From the NCBI GenBank assembly GCA_910589415.1, contig OU342631.1, positions 2,356,001 to 2,420,000 on the forward strand: 64,000 nt of DNA. The letters are read 5' to 3'. A program made the translations under genes and the position numbers. Position 1 is the stretch's first letter; each line of letters begins with the position of its first letter. Positions 12,557 to 23,448 of the stretch are shown in pieces. A model generated the notes under the pieces. The model saw only the letters and a program-made list of their open reading frames with translations, was not told where the DNA came from and made no database searches. The stretch is from Malachius bipustulatus. Its lineage: Eukaryota; Arthropoda; Insecta; Coleoptera; Melyridae.

Positions 12557-12911
12557 TACAAGGTGGTTCAGTCATGATGGATCAAACAAAGCAGGGTGAT
12601 AAAGGACCCAATACGCATCGATCTAACCTCCCCATATGTGATCGGAAAATTGATGGTTTAGGAGTTATCATCATTTAATTCTATTTCCTGAAGAACCTGA
12701 TTTTCCAAAGACAGTGTGTCATGCTGGCTTAACTGGCTTAACATGAAATTTGTAGGGTAGCTTGCCATAATTGAACAGAGAAGTTTTTGAAACATGTGCC
12801 AAAAATAAATTACCCCCGAAAATTTTTAACAGGAGCGTTGTTAAGTAAAAGAAAAATTGTCTGCTTCAATAATTTTTTTTGAAATATTTTTTTATTTCTA
12901 ATTGTGTCCCT

Positions 12912-13675
12912 TGTAACGGTCCAAATTGTATTTTACTTAATTCCGGGTTTTATTATTAAAATATTATATTTCTCATAAATTCAGTCAGTCATATCGACGG
13001 GATTCAACGTTCGTCGATAAAGTTTTTTTTATCAGCGCTAGAACGGTCGGAGCTGCGAGGCGAGGCCGGCAGATTGGATAGAGGAGAATAAGTCGAGAAA
13101 AGAGGCGTTCGATTGCAATTTTTCAATAGTCCAGTTTACGATAACTTCCGGATTGTGTGTGATTTAACCGGGATAATTGTTGAAAAATTATTGTGTTGAA
13201 GTCGTTTATTTGATGGTTGGATGTCATCGGCGACTAAAACATCGCCGCTAGAAGTGGGATTCTTTTCGGCGTCTCCAAGAGACTACTATTTTCTATTTAC
13301 TGCCTATTACCATCATTATTCTACTGGGTCCCCTAAACTGTCTTACTTAGGGGTTTGTTCGGAGGGCGAAAAAGTGCAGGAAGGCAATAATAGAAGTGCT
13401 GTAGGAATCGATTGGGCTCCATTGGTCTAAGACTAGGGAACGTGAGCGTCCGTGTGACTTCCTGTGATAGAGCGAGCTTCGCCTACTCCAGGATAGTGAT
13501 GAGTACCTTCCCTAATTTACTATTTCGATAGTCTGCATAAGACCATTTTCACGTCCAGAGAGATATCGCGGAACAATCGTTATCTGAACTACCTAGTGAT
13601 TATTTCTTTGCCGCCTTTCGGTTATCATTGTTTTTTTTTTGTTATTTATTCTTATTGTATTATATTTTGGTGTCA
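12912..13675 (+). mobile_element. Possible solo/5' LTR of a Gypsy-type retrotransposon
   Basis: The stretch opens TGTAACGGTCC and closes GGTGTCA. A few bases beyond lies GTGTCAGAAGCGG (13,681), which looks like the primer-binding site I know downstream of the 5' LTR in many arthropod Gypsy elements. No gag or pol reading frame follows and no matching second LTR is present, so the borders and the call are tentative. Confidence 0.35.
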
Positions 13676-13747
13676 ATTTAGTGTCAGAAGCGGTCAAGGA
13701 AATTGTAGGAGCTGACCTAGTCAGGGAATAAATAATAAATAATAATT

Positions 13748-13900
13748 TGGGTTCTCGGGCGCACCAGACTTGACAACTGTCAGGACGATGGGTTAAAACC
13801 CGACTCCAATACGACAGGCTATTGATTTGTCTTTATACTCATTAAGACCTACCTACCTACGGTTTGTTGTGACTTTTGAGTATACTTCGGCTTTTTAATA
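13748..13900. repeat. Direct repeat, copy 1
   Basis: About 150 bp starting GGGTTCTCGGGCGCACCAGA and running through CGACAGGCTATTGATTTG to CTTCGGCTTTTTAATAT. It is repeated almost exactly at 14,199-14,345. Relative to copy 2 it has a small insertion (TTTGTT) and a base change. The 300 bp between the copies is not repeated. The origin could be an LTR or terminal-repeat pair of an unidentified element. Confidence 0.8.
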
Positions 13901-14198
13901 TGCATATTTGATGTCAGTCTCGTAGCCCCTGGAGTGTCTGCAACCCATAATACACACTGGAGTTTTGTTTTGCTGGGAGCCTGTGGTTTCTCTTGATAGA
14001 TGTCGCTCTGTCTCGAGGTCACTGGTAACCGGTTGAATGAGATTCCATATAGGGTTTTCGATTCATGCAGCGATTCATATCCTTCCGGACTCTCCAATAT
14101 AGTACGCTGACGAGGTCTAATGAGACCGAAACGGCCGTCCGTGCTTTTGGTAGTCTGGTTGGATGTGTGTTGCTGCCTGAGTCGAGAGACTCTTTATT

Positions 14199-14345
14199 TG
14201 GGTTCTCGGGCGCTCCAGACTTGACAACTGTCAGGACGATGGGTTAAAACCCGACTCCAATACGACAGGCTATTGATTTGTCTTTATACTCATTAAGACC
14301 TACCTACCTACGGTGACTTTTGAGTATACTTCGGCTTTTTAATAT
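14199..14345. repeat. Direct repeat, copy 2
   Basis: Near-identical partner of 13,748-13,900. It ends exactly where the foldback at 14,347 begins, so the foldback may have inserted at its border. Confidence 0.8.
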
Positions 14346-14346
14346 A

Positions 14347-15064
14347 CAGGGTGTTGATTTTCAAAGCGGGCCATAGGGGATTAGCATTGCGAAAGTGGTT
14401 TTTGAGGATTCCTGCTCGCCGTTTAAACTGACAGAAATGGTTTTGGTATCAAAATGAAGCTAAAATTATTGCGCATAACGCTTGACATCAGAAATTAATT
14501 TAATTTCACGCTGTTTTCTAAAATTCTTCAGTAAAAATTCAAGTAATTGTTAATGTTTAATCACAAAATAGCATGCCTTGCCTAAACAATAATGACGTTT
14601 CTACGTTTTGACAATCCAATAATAAAACTTTGTAAGTCAGTAGGTAATAATAAAGTCTGGTTCTATTTAAAAATGGGTTATACAAACCAAGAAAGAGTCT
14701 TTATGGTGAAAACCTACTACAGTGTGGCCAGTTACAGGAGGGTTCGCGATTTATTTGCCGTGAATTTTTTTAATGGACCAATGTTTTATTATTGGATTGT
14801 CAAAACGTAGAAACGTCATTATTGTTTGGGCAAGGCATGCTATTTTGTGATTAAACATTAACAATGACTTGAATTTTTATCAAAGAATTTTAGAAAACAA
14901 CGTGAAATTAAATTAATTTCTGATGTCAAGCGTTATGCGCAATAATTTTAGCTTCATTTTGATACCAAAACCATTTCTGTCAGTTTAAACGGCGAGCAGG
15001 AATCCTCAAAAACCACTTTCGCAATGCTAATCCCCTATGACCCGCTTTGAAAATCAACACCCTG
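14347..15064. mobile_element. Near-perfect foldback element with captured transposase helix-turn-helix
   Basis: The ends are CAGGGTGTTGATTTTCAAAG and CTTTGAAAATCAACACCCTG, an exact inverted match flanked by TA. The arms are about 280 bp and differ at only a few positions. The unique centre (about 14,634-14,788, plus strand) reads MGYTNQERVFMVKTYYSV then ASYRRVRDLFAVNFF. This resembles the N-terminal helix-turn-helix (DUF4817-type) of insect IS630-like transposases. No catalytic domain is present, so it needs enzyme from elsewhere. Confidence 0.85.
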
Positions 15065-15069
15065 TATAT

Positions 15070-15848
15070 AAATAATAAAGACCATCCTAATACAACTCTC
15101 TTCAACTCTCTTGAATGAATTAATGAATAATCATCCGCATAGGTATAATAGATGTACTTTTGTTTTACGAATGTATTTTACCATTGTGCAGGTTGCGCGA
15201 AGTGCACTTAGTGAATCTATCGTACCAGTAAATAATTGAATTAAAATAAATTGAATAACAAAGAGTACATACATAAAAAAAAATAATAGATTAATAAAAG
15301 TCGATAGATATTAAGTAAATGAAATAACCAACTAATATATAACTTTATATTGCTTGAGCTAGGACAGGTATTGTTTATTTTATGGCTGCTTCCTGATTTC
15401 TTATCATTACTTCTCTCTTTTTTTTGTTATTATCACCTTATGTTATTTTTGTACCATTAAATGTAATTATACCGTTCTACTAGGAGTATTATTGGTGTTG
15501 TGTCTATGTCTGGTTTGGTTTTGTGTTGTGTAGTCTGTGTGTTGCTGACATCCGACCCCATGATCCAGAGGGAGCTGGTTGGAGATCTTGATTTATTATA
15601 GGTTATGGTATTTCATTGTTTGACCAAAACCACGAACCAAAAACACTTATATTAGTTGCCGTGTGATGTAAAAACTTTTGGTTTGGTAAACCACCCACAC
15701 CCTTCTCCACTGAGTTAGTGGGCCATCATACGGTAAACTCTGAGGTCTCTAGGAAGGTATAGGTGCGTCGGGTGTAACACATGCGAGTAATTTGTAATTG
15801 TAAAGAAGGCGTCGCACCCTTATTTGAATATGGGAAGCTTACACACGA
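15070..15848. other. Unassigned DNA inside the 12.6-16.1 kb element
   Basis: No coding frame or inverted partner found. GC is somewhat higher from 15,500 to 15,800 than in the surroundings. It may be the remaining interior of the host element or an unrecognised older insertion. Confidence 0.35.
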
Positions 15849-16557
15849 TGTGATAGACTCATTATTTGCCTACATGTTTGGAAAATTTCATCAAGCTAAA
15901 CCGAGCTGTTAAGCCAGCATGACACACTGTCTTTGGAAAATCAGATTCTTCAGGAAATAGACTTAAATGATGATAACTCCCAAACCATCAATTTTCCGAT
16001 CACACATGGGGGTTAGATCGATGCGTATTATTGTCCTCTATCACCTTGCTTCCTTTGATCCATCATGACTGAATCACACTGTATATTTTTATACATTAAG
16101 TTACAAGGTGTTCCTAAAATAACGAGGGGTCCCCGCGAATGGTTTCTACTAAATATCTCCGAAACGGCTTGAACTAAAATAACAAAAATTTTACGGCCCC
16201 CTGAACTTTTTATTCCTAACAAGAATAAATTACAAAAATCTCGAAATGTTAATCCCCTGTCTGTCAAACTGAAGGGGAGGGAGTTAAATTCGACTTCAAC
16301 TTTTTCTTGTGCAATTTTTGTTTGTTTTTTATTTCAAATAATAAAATACTGTAGTTTTTTACAACCAAAAGGTATACACTGTTAGTGTACCTTCCTAGGA
16401 CGCACCGATTTCACATAAAACCGATTTGAAAAACTTATGACATGTTTGCAACACATTTGAAATAAAAATCGTCGGCAGGACGTTTCCATGGAAACGTCAA
16501 AAAGTTTTTAACAAATTCTTTTTGCGTGGTGCAAAAGTAAAGTATTAGGTACGAAAA

Positions 16558-17727
16558 ATGCCAGTATACTCGTTTCCTGAATACGTCGATATGCTTTTAA
16601 TTTTGGGTGAATGTCATGGCAATGCACGGGCAGCTGTGCGGTGGTACATCAAGAAATACCCAGGGAGATATCTACCAAACCATAATACTTTCCGTACCAC
16701 CGAGCGGTGTTTACGTGAGACTGGTACTTTAATAAAAGCTAGTACCACCAATAGAGGCAAACACAGAACAGTTAGAACCGTTCGTACTGTGGAAAACGTT
16801 TTGAATATTCTTTAAGAAAACCTAGCGGTGAGTACAAGGCACGACTATACCTCAGTCGACCAACAGATATAGTAATAAAACTGCGCACAAACTTTTAAGG
16901 TCCAAGTAGTCACATTCTGTAGGCAGATAGTGCCTTATTTATTGGTTACCTGGTTCCGGTAAACCAATGAGAAGGGCATTCTAAGGTTTGTGTATATAAT
17001 TCTTGTGTATAAGGTCTGCCTACCTGGATTGTAAACTTACCGCGCACTTTTATTACTATATCTTTTGGCCGACTGAGATATAGCAACTCAAATCCACATA
17101 TCTCATTCTGTGGTAACTATGGAGAATACCAAAGAACAGCAGCTAAGTCCATATCACTACCGACAAGTTCAGGACCTTTTGCCTGCAGACAGATCGTTAC
17201 GGCTACAATTTTATAAAAGGATTTTAGGCAGATTTGCCCAAAAACTGCATCTTTTTCTTTAGAATAATTTTTACCGATGAGGCTACTTTTACTTAAGGTT
17301 ACTTAAAGGGGTCTTTAATATACATAACGAGCATATTTGGGCAGAACAAAATCCACACGCGCGGAAAGTGACGCATTACCAACGTTCATTTAAAATTAAC
17401 GTCTGGGCTGCCACCCTAGGGAATGACTTACTAGGTTTCTACGTTTTTCCTGGTAACATAAATGGAGAGATGCACCACGAGTTTCTAACCACAAGACTCT
17501 TTGAACTCATGGAAGACATTCGCTTAGAAATAAGGATTAATGCTTGGTACATGCGCGATGCTCTACCACCAAAAGTTTGGGGCCAACTAAAGCAGATGGA
17601 TGGTCTATGTCGGGTCCGTGAATCCTGTGGAGCAGTTGCGCCAAAGAATCGAAGATGCCTTTCTACAACTTACGCGAGAGCAACGACTACGCAGATTACT
17701 ATTCTCGCTAGAAAAAATATAGCATAA
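16558..17727 (+). pseudogene. IS630/Tc1/mariner-type transposase, broken
   Basis: The first segment (16,558-16,815) is a typical N-terminal helix-turn-helix domain, starting MPVYSFPEYVDMLLILGECH and containing NTFRTTERCLRETGTL. A 227-bp MITE (16,851-17,077) then splits the gene. The second segment from about 17,086 reads ISHSVVTMENTKE, SPYHYRQVQDLLPAD, then FTDEATF near 17,275-17,290 (first catalytic Asp). From 17,368 it reads FKINVWAATLGNDLLGFYV and WYMRDALPP, where the family's HDGAPPH carries the second Asp. Stops, frameshifts and a lost C-terminus make it inactive. Confidence 0.85.
16851..17077. mobile_element. MITE inserted in the transposase gene
   Basis: Inverted ends: CTCAGTCGACCAACAGATAT at the left and ATATCTTTTGGCCGACTGAG at the right, continuing through AGTAATAAAACTGCGC. 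Total 227 bp. Transposase homology stops before it and resumes directly after it, so this is a secondary insertion. Confidence 0.8.
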
Positions 17728-18007
17728 ATGTATAGAGGCACGCGGCGGTCATTTTGAAATTTAACTGTTAGGTGTAGGTAATATGTCTATTAGAGAGTTT
17801 TTTTGTTTTTACGTTTCCTTGTTATCTTGTTTGTATATTCGTGATTTTTCACCTGCAAATAAACTGTTTGTTGTTTGACCACATTTCTTATTCAATGATA
17901 ACCCAGTTAAATTATTTTGGAAAAAATCGAGACCCCAAAATTACTATGCTACTTAGTGCATACTGAGATTAGATAGTGAAATTTTCAATTTGATTTGATT
18001 TTATTTT

Positions 18008-18180
18008 AAAATACCAGTCTCAGAAAAAGTCGCTCGGTGGTAAGAAAAGCCTTAGGGTTTGGTGGATGTCTCCTTGAGTCTTTCTCAATGTAGCGGCACA
18101 GTTGCCGGTGCATTGTCATGACATTCACCCAAAGTTAAAAGCATATCGACGTCTTCAGAGAACAAGTATGCTGGCATATT
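18008..18180 (-). pseudogene. Inverted duplicate of the transposase N-terminus
   Basis: On the minus strand from about 18,175 the sequence reads MPAYLFSEDVDMLLTLGECH, then after decay TTERLFLRL. It mirrors the N-terminus at 16,558 and lies in the right inverted repeat of the same element. It has drifted from the left copy at many codons. Confidence 0.75.
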
Positions 18181-18540
18181 TTTCGTACCCAATACTTTGC
18201 TTTTATTTTTTCCATGGACTCCATGGAAACGTCCTGCCGACGATTTTTATTGCAAATGTGTTGCAAACATGTCATAAGTTTTTCAAATCGGTTTTATGTC
18301 AAATCGGTGCGTCCTAGGAAGGTAGACTAATAAGAGTATCTTCTAGTTGTAAAAAGCTACAGTATTTCATTATTTGAAATAAAAAATAAAGAAAAATTGC
18401 ACAAGAGAAGTCGTATTTAACCCTCTCCTCTTCGTTTGACAGACAGGGGATTAACATTTCGAGATTGTTTAATTTTGTTAGGCATAAAAAGTTTAGGCGC
18501 CGTACAAAATCTCGTTATTTTAGTTCAAACCGTTACTTAA

Positions 18541-19740
18541 ACCGGGTGTTTTGGTATCTTCCCACCAAGAATATTGTTGGTGTTTTTTGTTTTAGAAAAA
18601 CTCCTGAGACAGACTAATGTTTTTTCTTAGGTGACATCTTTTGATTTCGAATTTGACACAACAACCGCCTACCCTCTAGCCCACGATTGGTCATTTTCAA
18701 AATTTATGGCCTGATGACTTTTAGAGAAAAATTTTACAGCGGATAGTTCTTATACCTACCGCTGTTATACATGTTTGGACTCTAAATTCGTTTCTTCAAG
18801 TTTCTTTACGTCAAGGTTTTCTATCTTCTATAAGTCATTTCACGAAAGCCGCTTCGATTTCTGGTTCTTTTTCTTTGATCTTGCACCCACTTTGTCTGTA
18901 GAAAGTGGATGATCCGCCTTCAGCCATTCGTTTGCTGTTGGAATATTCACCTTCATTTTTGTTGCAGTTTTCACCAATTCTTGTATTTTTAGTGAGCCCT
19001 TATTATTCTAGCTCTATCACTCAGCGCAATCCTGTTTCCTGTTGTCTACAAGACCCCTTTTTAGCAAATAGCGACTTGACATTTAGACACTTTCTTGAAC
19101 TCTTGTTTGATAACAATTTTCACTTTTGCGCTGTTTTCTATTATAATAGACTGCATGTGAATTTGATTTAGTTTTGTAGAATCTGCTTTCAGAAATTTGA
19201 AGTCTGATTCCAAGAATGTGAAATGTCTTCGGCGTGAGTTTGAAATCTATTTTCGTTTATGGGAATTCTAATTTCGGATTTAGTTTCTTTGAAGTCAATT
19301 TTCGGCAGTTGGAAGTCCGCTTTCAGAAGAACTCAAATTTCTATTGAGATCATGAGAAATTGAGTTGTAAATGGTAGGTATAATAGTAATAATCTAATGA
19401 CTTGGGCGATAATGAACAACGCTGAAACAAATAAATCAATGACACGGCATTTAAATTGTTCTGTAGTCATTATTGATTCCAGGTCCAGTTTTGTTAATTT
19501 AACGAATCTCGTATCGAATTAACAAATTGCAATATAACTAGCTATGAAACTAACTCTGAAAAAAAATCACTTTCTTTAAGTCACAGTTGAGTAGGTTTTT
19601 ACTATTTATAGTGTTTACTATTTTTGTCCAACCTAGTAGGACCTATACTGCATGAAAAACCGTACCCGGAAGGAAAATTTTGTGGTCAATTGAAAAAAAA
19701 AACAATTTCTCTCCATTGCATAAACAACTCGATTTTATAT
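18541..19740. other. Intergenic; degenerate minisatellite-like tract at 19,170-19,345
   Basis: No clear exon. From about 19,170 to 19,345 a motif of the type TTTGAAGTC-NNN-TTTCGG recurs roughly every 22-26 bp with heavy variation, about six to seven units. The rest is AT-rich. It lies upstream of the plus-strand gene start at 19,880 and may hold its promoter. Confidence 0.35.
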
Positions 19741-19879
19741 GACCGATGCAAATTTTTGCTTGACTGATTCGAATTAGTATCGCTCTTGCTAAAAACTGTT
19801 GTTGGAAGTGGTTTATTCTGTCGAGCGTAGATAGACGATTATTTTGTCTTTAGGCGGCGCGAAGTGAGTAGGTACGAAT

Positions 19880-20148
19880 ATGAAGTTGAGTTCTACATTT
19901 TTACATCGGATTCTAAAATTGTTAATTGTTTTATTTTCATTTATATCAATTGGTACGATCACTCTTTTAGTATTAGCTTCTTAGTGGGTATTAATTCTGA
20001 AATCATATTATTTTAGTATCATCTTCAAGTTCGTCTGAAGAAGAATCTTGCCCCGTTGGAAGGATATGTGAAGAAGAACTTACAGAGGGTAGTTTATATT
20101 CAAAACCGGAAGAAAAAAGCAATGGATTGTCGCATTTTTCACTATCAG
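19880..20148 (+). CDS. Putative secreted Ser/Glu-rich protein, first two exons
   Basis: Exon 1 (19,880-19,952) encodes 24 residues that look like a signal peptide: a short basic start, then a hydrophobic run of LLIVLFSFISI. It ends one base into a codon before GTACGA. A 64-bp intron ends TTTTAG, and exon 2 (20,017-20,148) resumes with the remaining two bases, so the phases agree. Exon 2 encodes SSSSSEEESCPVGRICEEEL followed by a polar segment ending HFSLSG, with a good donor (CAG|GTCAGT). No downstream exon was found: a 3.5-kb repeat follows at 20,283. I do not recognise the protein. The alternative is a chance open stretch; exon 2 is also open in a second, Lys/Arg-rich frame. Confidence 0.5.
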
Positions 20149-20719
20149 GTCAGTCATTATTCGTTTTTATTTTTCTAAAAATTAAAAGAAACAACACTAC
20201 ACTCTTTATACCTATAAATACAGATAGTTTCTTATCTCTCTCGATGTCTCTGTTATCATTGAAATCTTGGGAAGAGATACATACAGGGTCGCTTAAATTA
20301 GAGAAAAGTTGCACAATTTTATGCTTATCAGGAATTTGAAATAATATTTTTTACAACATATTCAGTAGTTGCTGAAAAATGCTGAAAAAACTGAAAAATC
20401 AGAATTTCTTAAATTAGCAATATATTTTTTATTATTAAAAAAAAAATAATAATTTTTTGTAAGATTACATTAGTCGTCATGAGCTATCTATCATTTATCT
20501 GACATTTAAAAAAAATTCAAAGCCAACTAGATCATTAAAAGGCTTTTAATAGCCAATTTTTGTTTTACTTGATTGGATAGATTGATTAATCTTTTTTCGA
20601 AAAAAGAAGAAAAACATTTTCCAAATCACTGTTTTTTAATGCGACAGATTTTTACTTACGAAAATACATAATACAATTTATATTGAAAATATAAATTTTA
20701 TTAATTTTGAGTAAGTATA

Positions 20720-21110
20720 CGGAAACTGTGGCCGCTAAAATGTCTGTCGCTCGGTCTGTGTGTCTGTGACTTTTCTAGGAAACACTCTACAGCCGCCAGT
20801 TTTCGTCTAGGAAAGATGAAATTTGGCTCGATTGAAGCGGCGCACGGTCCCACGATGCCTATTGAAAATGAGCGGGATCCGTTCCCGGGAAGTGTCTATT
20901 TTCCGGGAATTTCGGTTTTTTTCGGGAATAGCCTAGGAAACACTCTAAGTGTCCGAAAGTTGCACCGATCGAGATGAAACTCGGTAGGCATGAAGCTCTG
21001 GACCCTCAAATCCTCAAATACGACCTATTGAAAATGGGCCGGATCCGAGAATTTTAAGGCTCCCTTTCAGGGCTGTACTTTTTTTGCAACGTCCCGACAT
21101 AAGGATTTGT
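20720..21110. repeat. Unassigned repeat with two related units
   Basis: Two segments of about 165 bp begin with CTAGGAAACACTCTA (about 20,777 and 20,930) and end with CCTATTGAAAATG-GCGGGATCCG-like sequence. They are diverged tandem units. The composition (CG-rich words such as TTCCGGGAATTTCGG) differs from the AT-rich surroundings. I do not recognise a family. Confidence 0.45.
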
Positions 21111-21189
21111 TTCTCGGTAACGGTACATCGCGGACAGATTCTGCTAGTACAGTTACTTAGGGAAAGAATGGACGTACAAACTTTGTAAA

Positions 21190-21745
21190 GATCGTTTTTC
21201 GAAAAAATAATTAGGTGAGCGGTAATCGGCCCTCAAAGAATGGAATATACTCTTTTCGCATGATTTTTCGGTTTTTTCAAATTTTTTTCAAAATTTATTC
21301 GACCGATCGAGAAAATAACAAAACAGTGAGATAGAGCCGTTTGTTGCCTGCAAAAAAGATACTCATGATTTTTACGTGAAAAGTCGGCAAAAACGACTTA
21401 TTCAAAAAAACAAAAAATCTGTCCATTTTTCTAAAAATCACAAAAAAAATTTTTTCCGAAAACGGTGCATCCTAGCGAAAAATCAAATCAGACCTTTTTT
21501 GAATAGTTTTTTAAATGCTAATTTACTATATGAAACATTTTCTCGAAAAATTCCCGATTTAAGAGCGGGAATCGTTTCTTTAAAACAACAACTGATCAAA
21601 TGCTACTTTTTAACGCATGCTTTCGAATTTTTTTCGAAATATTGTCGACCGATCGAAAAAATAGCAAAGCTTTATGATAGAGACGTCCTTTACCTACAAA
21701 AAATATAGATATAGTTTTTTTCCTTAACCGTTGGAAAAACTGTCA
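21190..21745. repeat. Diverged direct duplication, ~350-bp period
   Basis: The block around TATTCGACCGATCGAGAAAATA (about 21,296) returns near 21,645 as TGTCGACCGATCGAAAAAATA, with matching flanks (GCATG-TTTTCG before it; an ATAGAG-GCC or ATAGAGACGTCC segment and TACCTACAAAAAA after it). An open frame crosses the second half but is Lys/Phe-rich and driven by AT content, so I do not call it a gene. Confidence 0.45.
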
Positions 21746-22280
21746 AAATTCGGAAAAACTTCGGCAGGACATTGAGACGGTTCAGACGTGTTTCGAATAT
21801 GTCTCCCTCCATCGACGACATAGTTCAACTTATGTAAAAAAATTTTCTACAACACATAATTTGAAGTCTCGGCTTCATTTCGACTCGATTATGTCGGTAC
21901 TTTAGACTCAAAATAAAAAAGTTTTTCGCTGCTCGAAAATTTGCTTACACTCTTATTTTTATTAAAAAATCTATAAATTAATCCTTTTTTATTTTTTTTG
22001 TCTTATTCTTTATGCACGATTGGGAAAATTAGGACAGTCGCAACGACAATTGTTTCGCCAAAATGACTGTGAAAAAATTATCCAAATTGGTCATTTAAAT
22101 AACCAAGATATGACAATTTTAAGAAATCAATAATACGTTCCCGACAATGCCGGCGACGGCTCGTGTCTTCTTGACCCGTCGAAGCCGGGCTCGTTCGCTG
22201 ATCGTCCCCGCTATTGTTATCATTAGGTCCGGTAGGTATAGGTAACCATAATAACTGCGCGGCTACTGTTCGGGTAACGG

Positions 22281-22991
22281 CTTAATTTTTATTTATTTAT
22301 TTTTATTTATTTATTTAGGTGTACACCATCCCACAGCCAAGGGCCAATTATGGATGGGAAATAATACATAAAGTAATACAAAAGATATGACATTGTACGC
22401 TTAGAGCAAGAACGCAAACAGTCTAGACAATCAAATATCGCTCACTCTCGCTTTTATTTGCAAAACAGATGTGTTAAAAATGTCGATAGAATCCTGATTC
22501 TGGAGGTAGGCGCCACACATTCTGTAAATCGGTGAGGATTGTAGAACGCGTGTACGAGGTGTATTTAAATAGAAACTAGAAGGAAATCGAGCTCCAATTC
22601 TAGGCACTTCGAAGTTCAACTGCTGCAGCAATTCTGGGCTATCGATAGCATAGTTCACTAGCTTGTATAAGAAGAGGACAGATGCTAGGTTTCTGCGTGT
22701 TTCAAGACTATCTAAGCCAAATCGAGTAAGAAGTTCCTTCTGAGGGAATCCCTGGCAAGGGTAGACAGAGTCAATTCTGAAACTCAAGTATTTTAAGAAC
22801 CTTCTCTGGACAATTTCTAGCTTGGCTGAGTGTATCTGATAAGAAGGACACCATACAATTGACGCGTATTCTAGACGAGATTTTACAAACGAATTGTAGA
22901 GGAGAAGTAGAGTATTCGGGCTGGTAAAATCACTGCAGTTCCTGACAATAAAGCCTAGCATTTTGTATGCAGCTGCCACCGTCAGCTGCAT
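22281..22991 (-). pseudogene. CR1/jockey-like LINE, reverse transcriptase C-terminal end with tail
   Basis: An open frame of 186 codons (22,991 to 22,431) matches the end of LINE reverse transcriptases: AYKMLGFIVRNCSDFTSPNT, then LLLYNSFVKSRLEYASIVWC and a 'thumb' region with RRFLKYLSF. There is no RNase H domain, unlike the other LINEs here. The 3' UTR on this strand contains GGCCCTTGGCTGTGGGATGG and GTGTACACC, and the element ends in an (AAAT)n tail at 22,286-22,317. The frame is intact to its stop, so this 5'-truncated copy is fairly young. Confidence 0.85.
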
Positions 22992-23411
22992 ACAATTTCT
23001 GTTTTTTCTTATGCATTTTTGAAATAATTGTTTTTACAATTAATTGCTACGTACTATTAGTCTTTCACTAATAATTTGAAGTGATTATTGTATTAAAATT
23101 TGAAAAATGCGCACTGAAAAATACGAGAAAATTAGCAAAAATTCGGAAATTTTTTTCTTCGCAATTTCCGGGTACAGAGACTCGGGGATGACTTGCGCTT
23201 GGTAGTCGAAGAATTCTTTTGTCACAATTTTCATTTTTTTTTTTCGCTGAAGTTTCAAAAATGGCGACGCTACAACGGATCGAAAATGGCCGAGTATTTT
23301 GACGAAATTTCAAAGTTTACGTTCCGCCGGCAGGCCAAGATTTTCGTAAGGAAAATCTTGTTTAATTCCTTGATTATCTTTATACCTACCGAATGACTCT
23401 TGTAAAAAAAC

Positions 23412-23412
23412 A

Positions 23413-23447
<35 letters not shown>

Positions 23448-23448
23448 T
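23412..23448. repeat. (TAA)n microsatellite
   Basis: About twelve ATA/TAA trinucleotide units. The poly-Ile frame crossing it is an artefact. Confidence 0.9.

Larger units (their letters stand above)
12557..16083. mobile_element. Inverted-repeat element carrying LTR-like and foldback insertions
   Basis: Ends are inverted copies: the left begins ACAAGGTGGTTCAGTCATGA (12,557) and the right ends TCATGACTGAATCACACTGT (16,082). The arms run about 240 bp and include the block around TTTCCAAAGACAGTGTGTCA. Between the arms are an LTR-like stretch, a direct-repeat pair, a foldback and roughly 780 bp of unassigned DNA (15,070-15,850). Confidence 0.65.
16104..18540 (+). mobile_element. IS630/Tc1/mariner-type element with very long inverted repeats
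   Basis: The left end (TA, then CAAGGTGTTCCTAAAATAAC) and the right flank (to about 18,540) form inverted repeats more than 500 bp long. They pair through GTCAAACTGAAGGGGAGG, CTTCCTAGGACGCACCGATT and CGTCGGCAGGACGTTTCCAT. The repeats run into the coding region: the right arm carries an inverted decayed copy of the first ~60 transposase codons. The right terminus (about 70 bp) is missing, so mobility from this copy is unlikely. Confidence 0.8.

Noticed and set aside
13221..13430. Open frame of about 69 codons, plus strand
   Set aside because: Falls inside the LTR-like stretch, with no gag motif or conserved domain.
21376..21708. Open frame of 110 codons, plus strand
   Set aside because: Lys/Phe/Asn-rich composition from AT-rich repeated DNA; it crosses a diverged direct duplication and has no recognisable motif.
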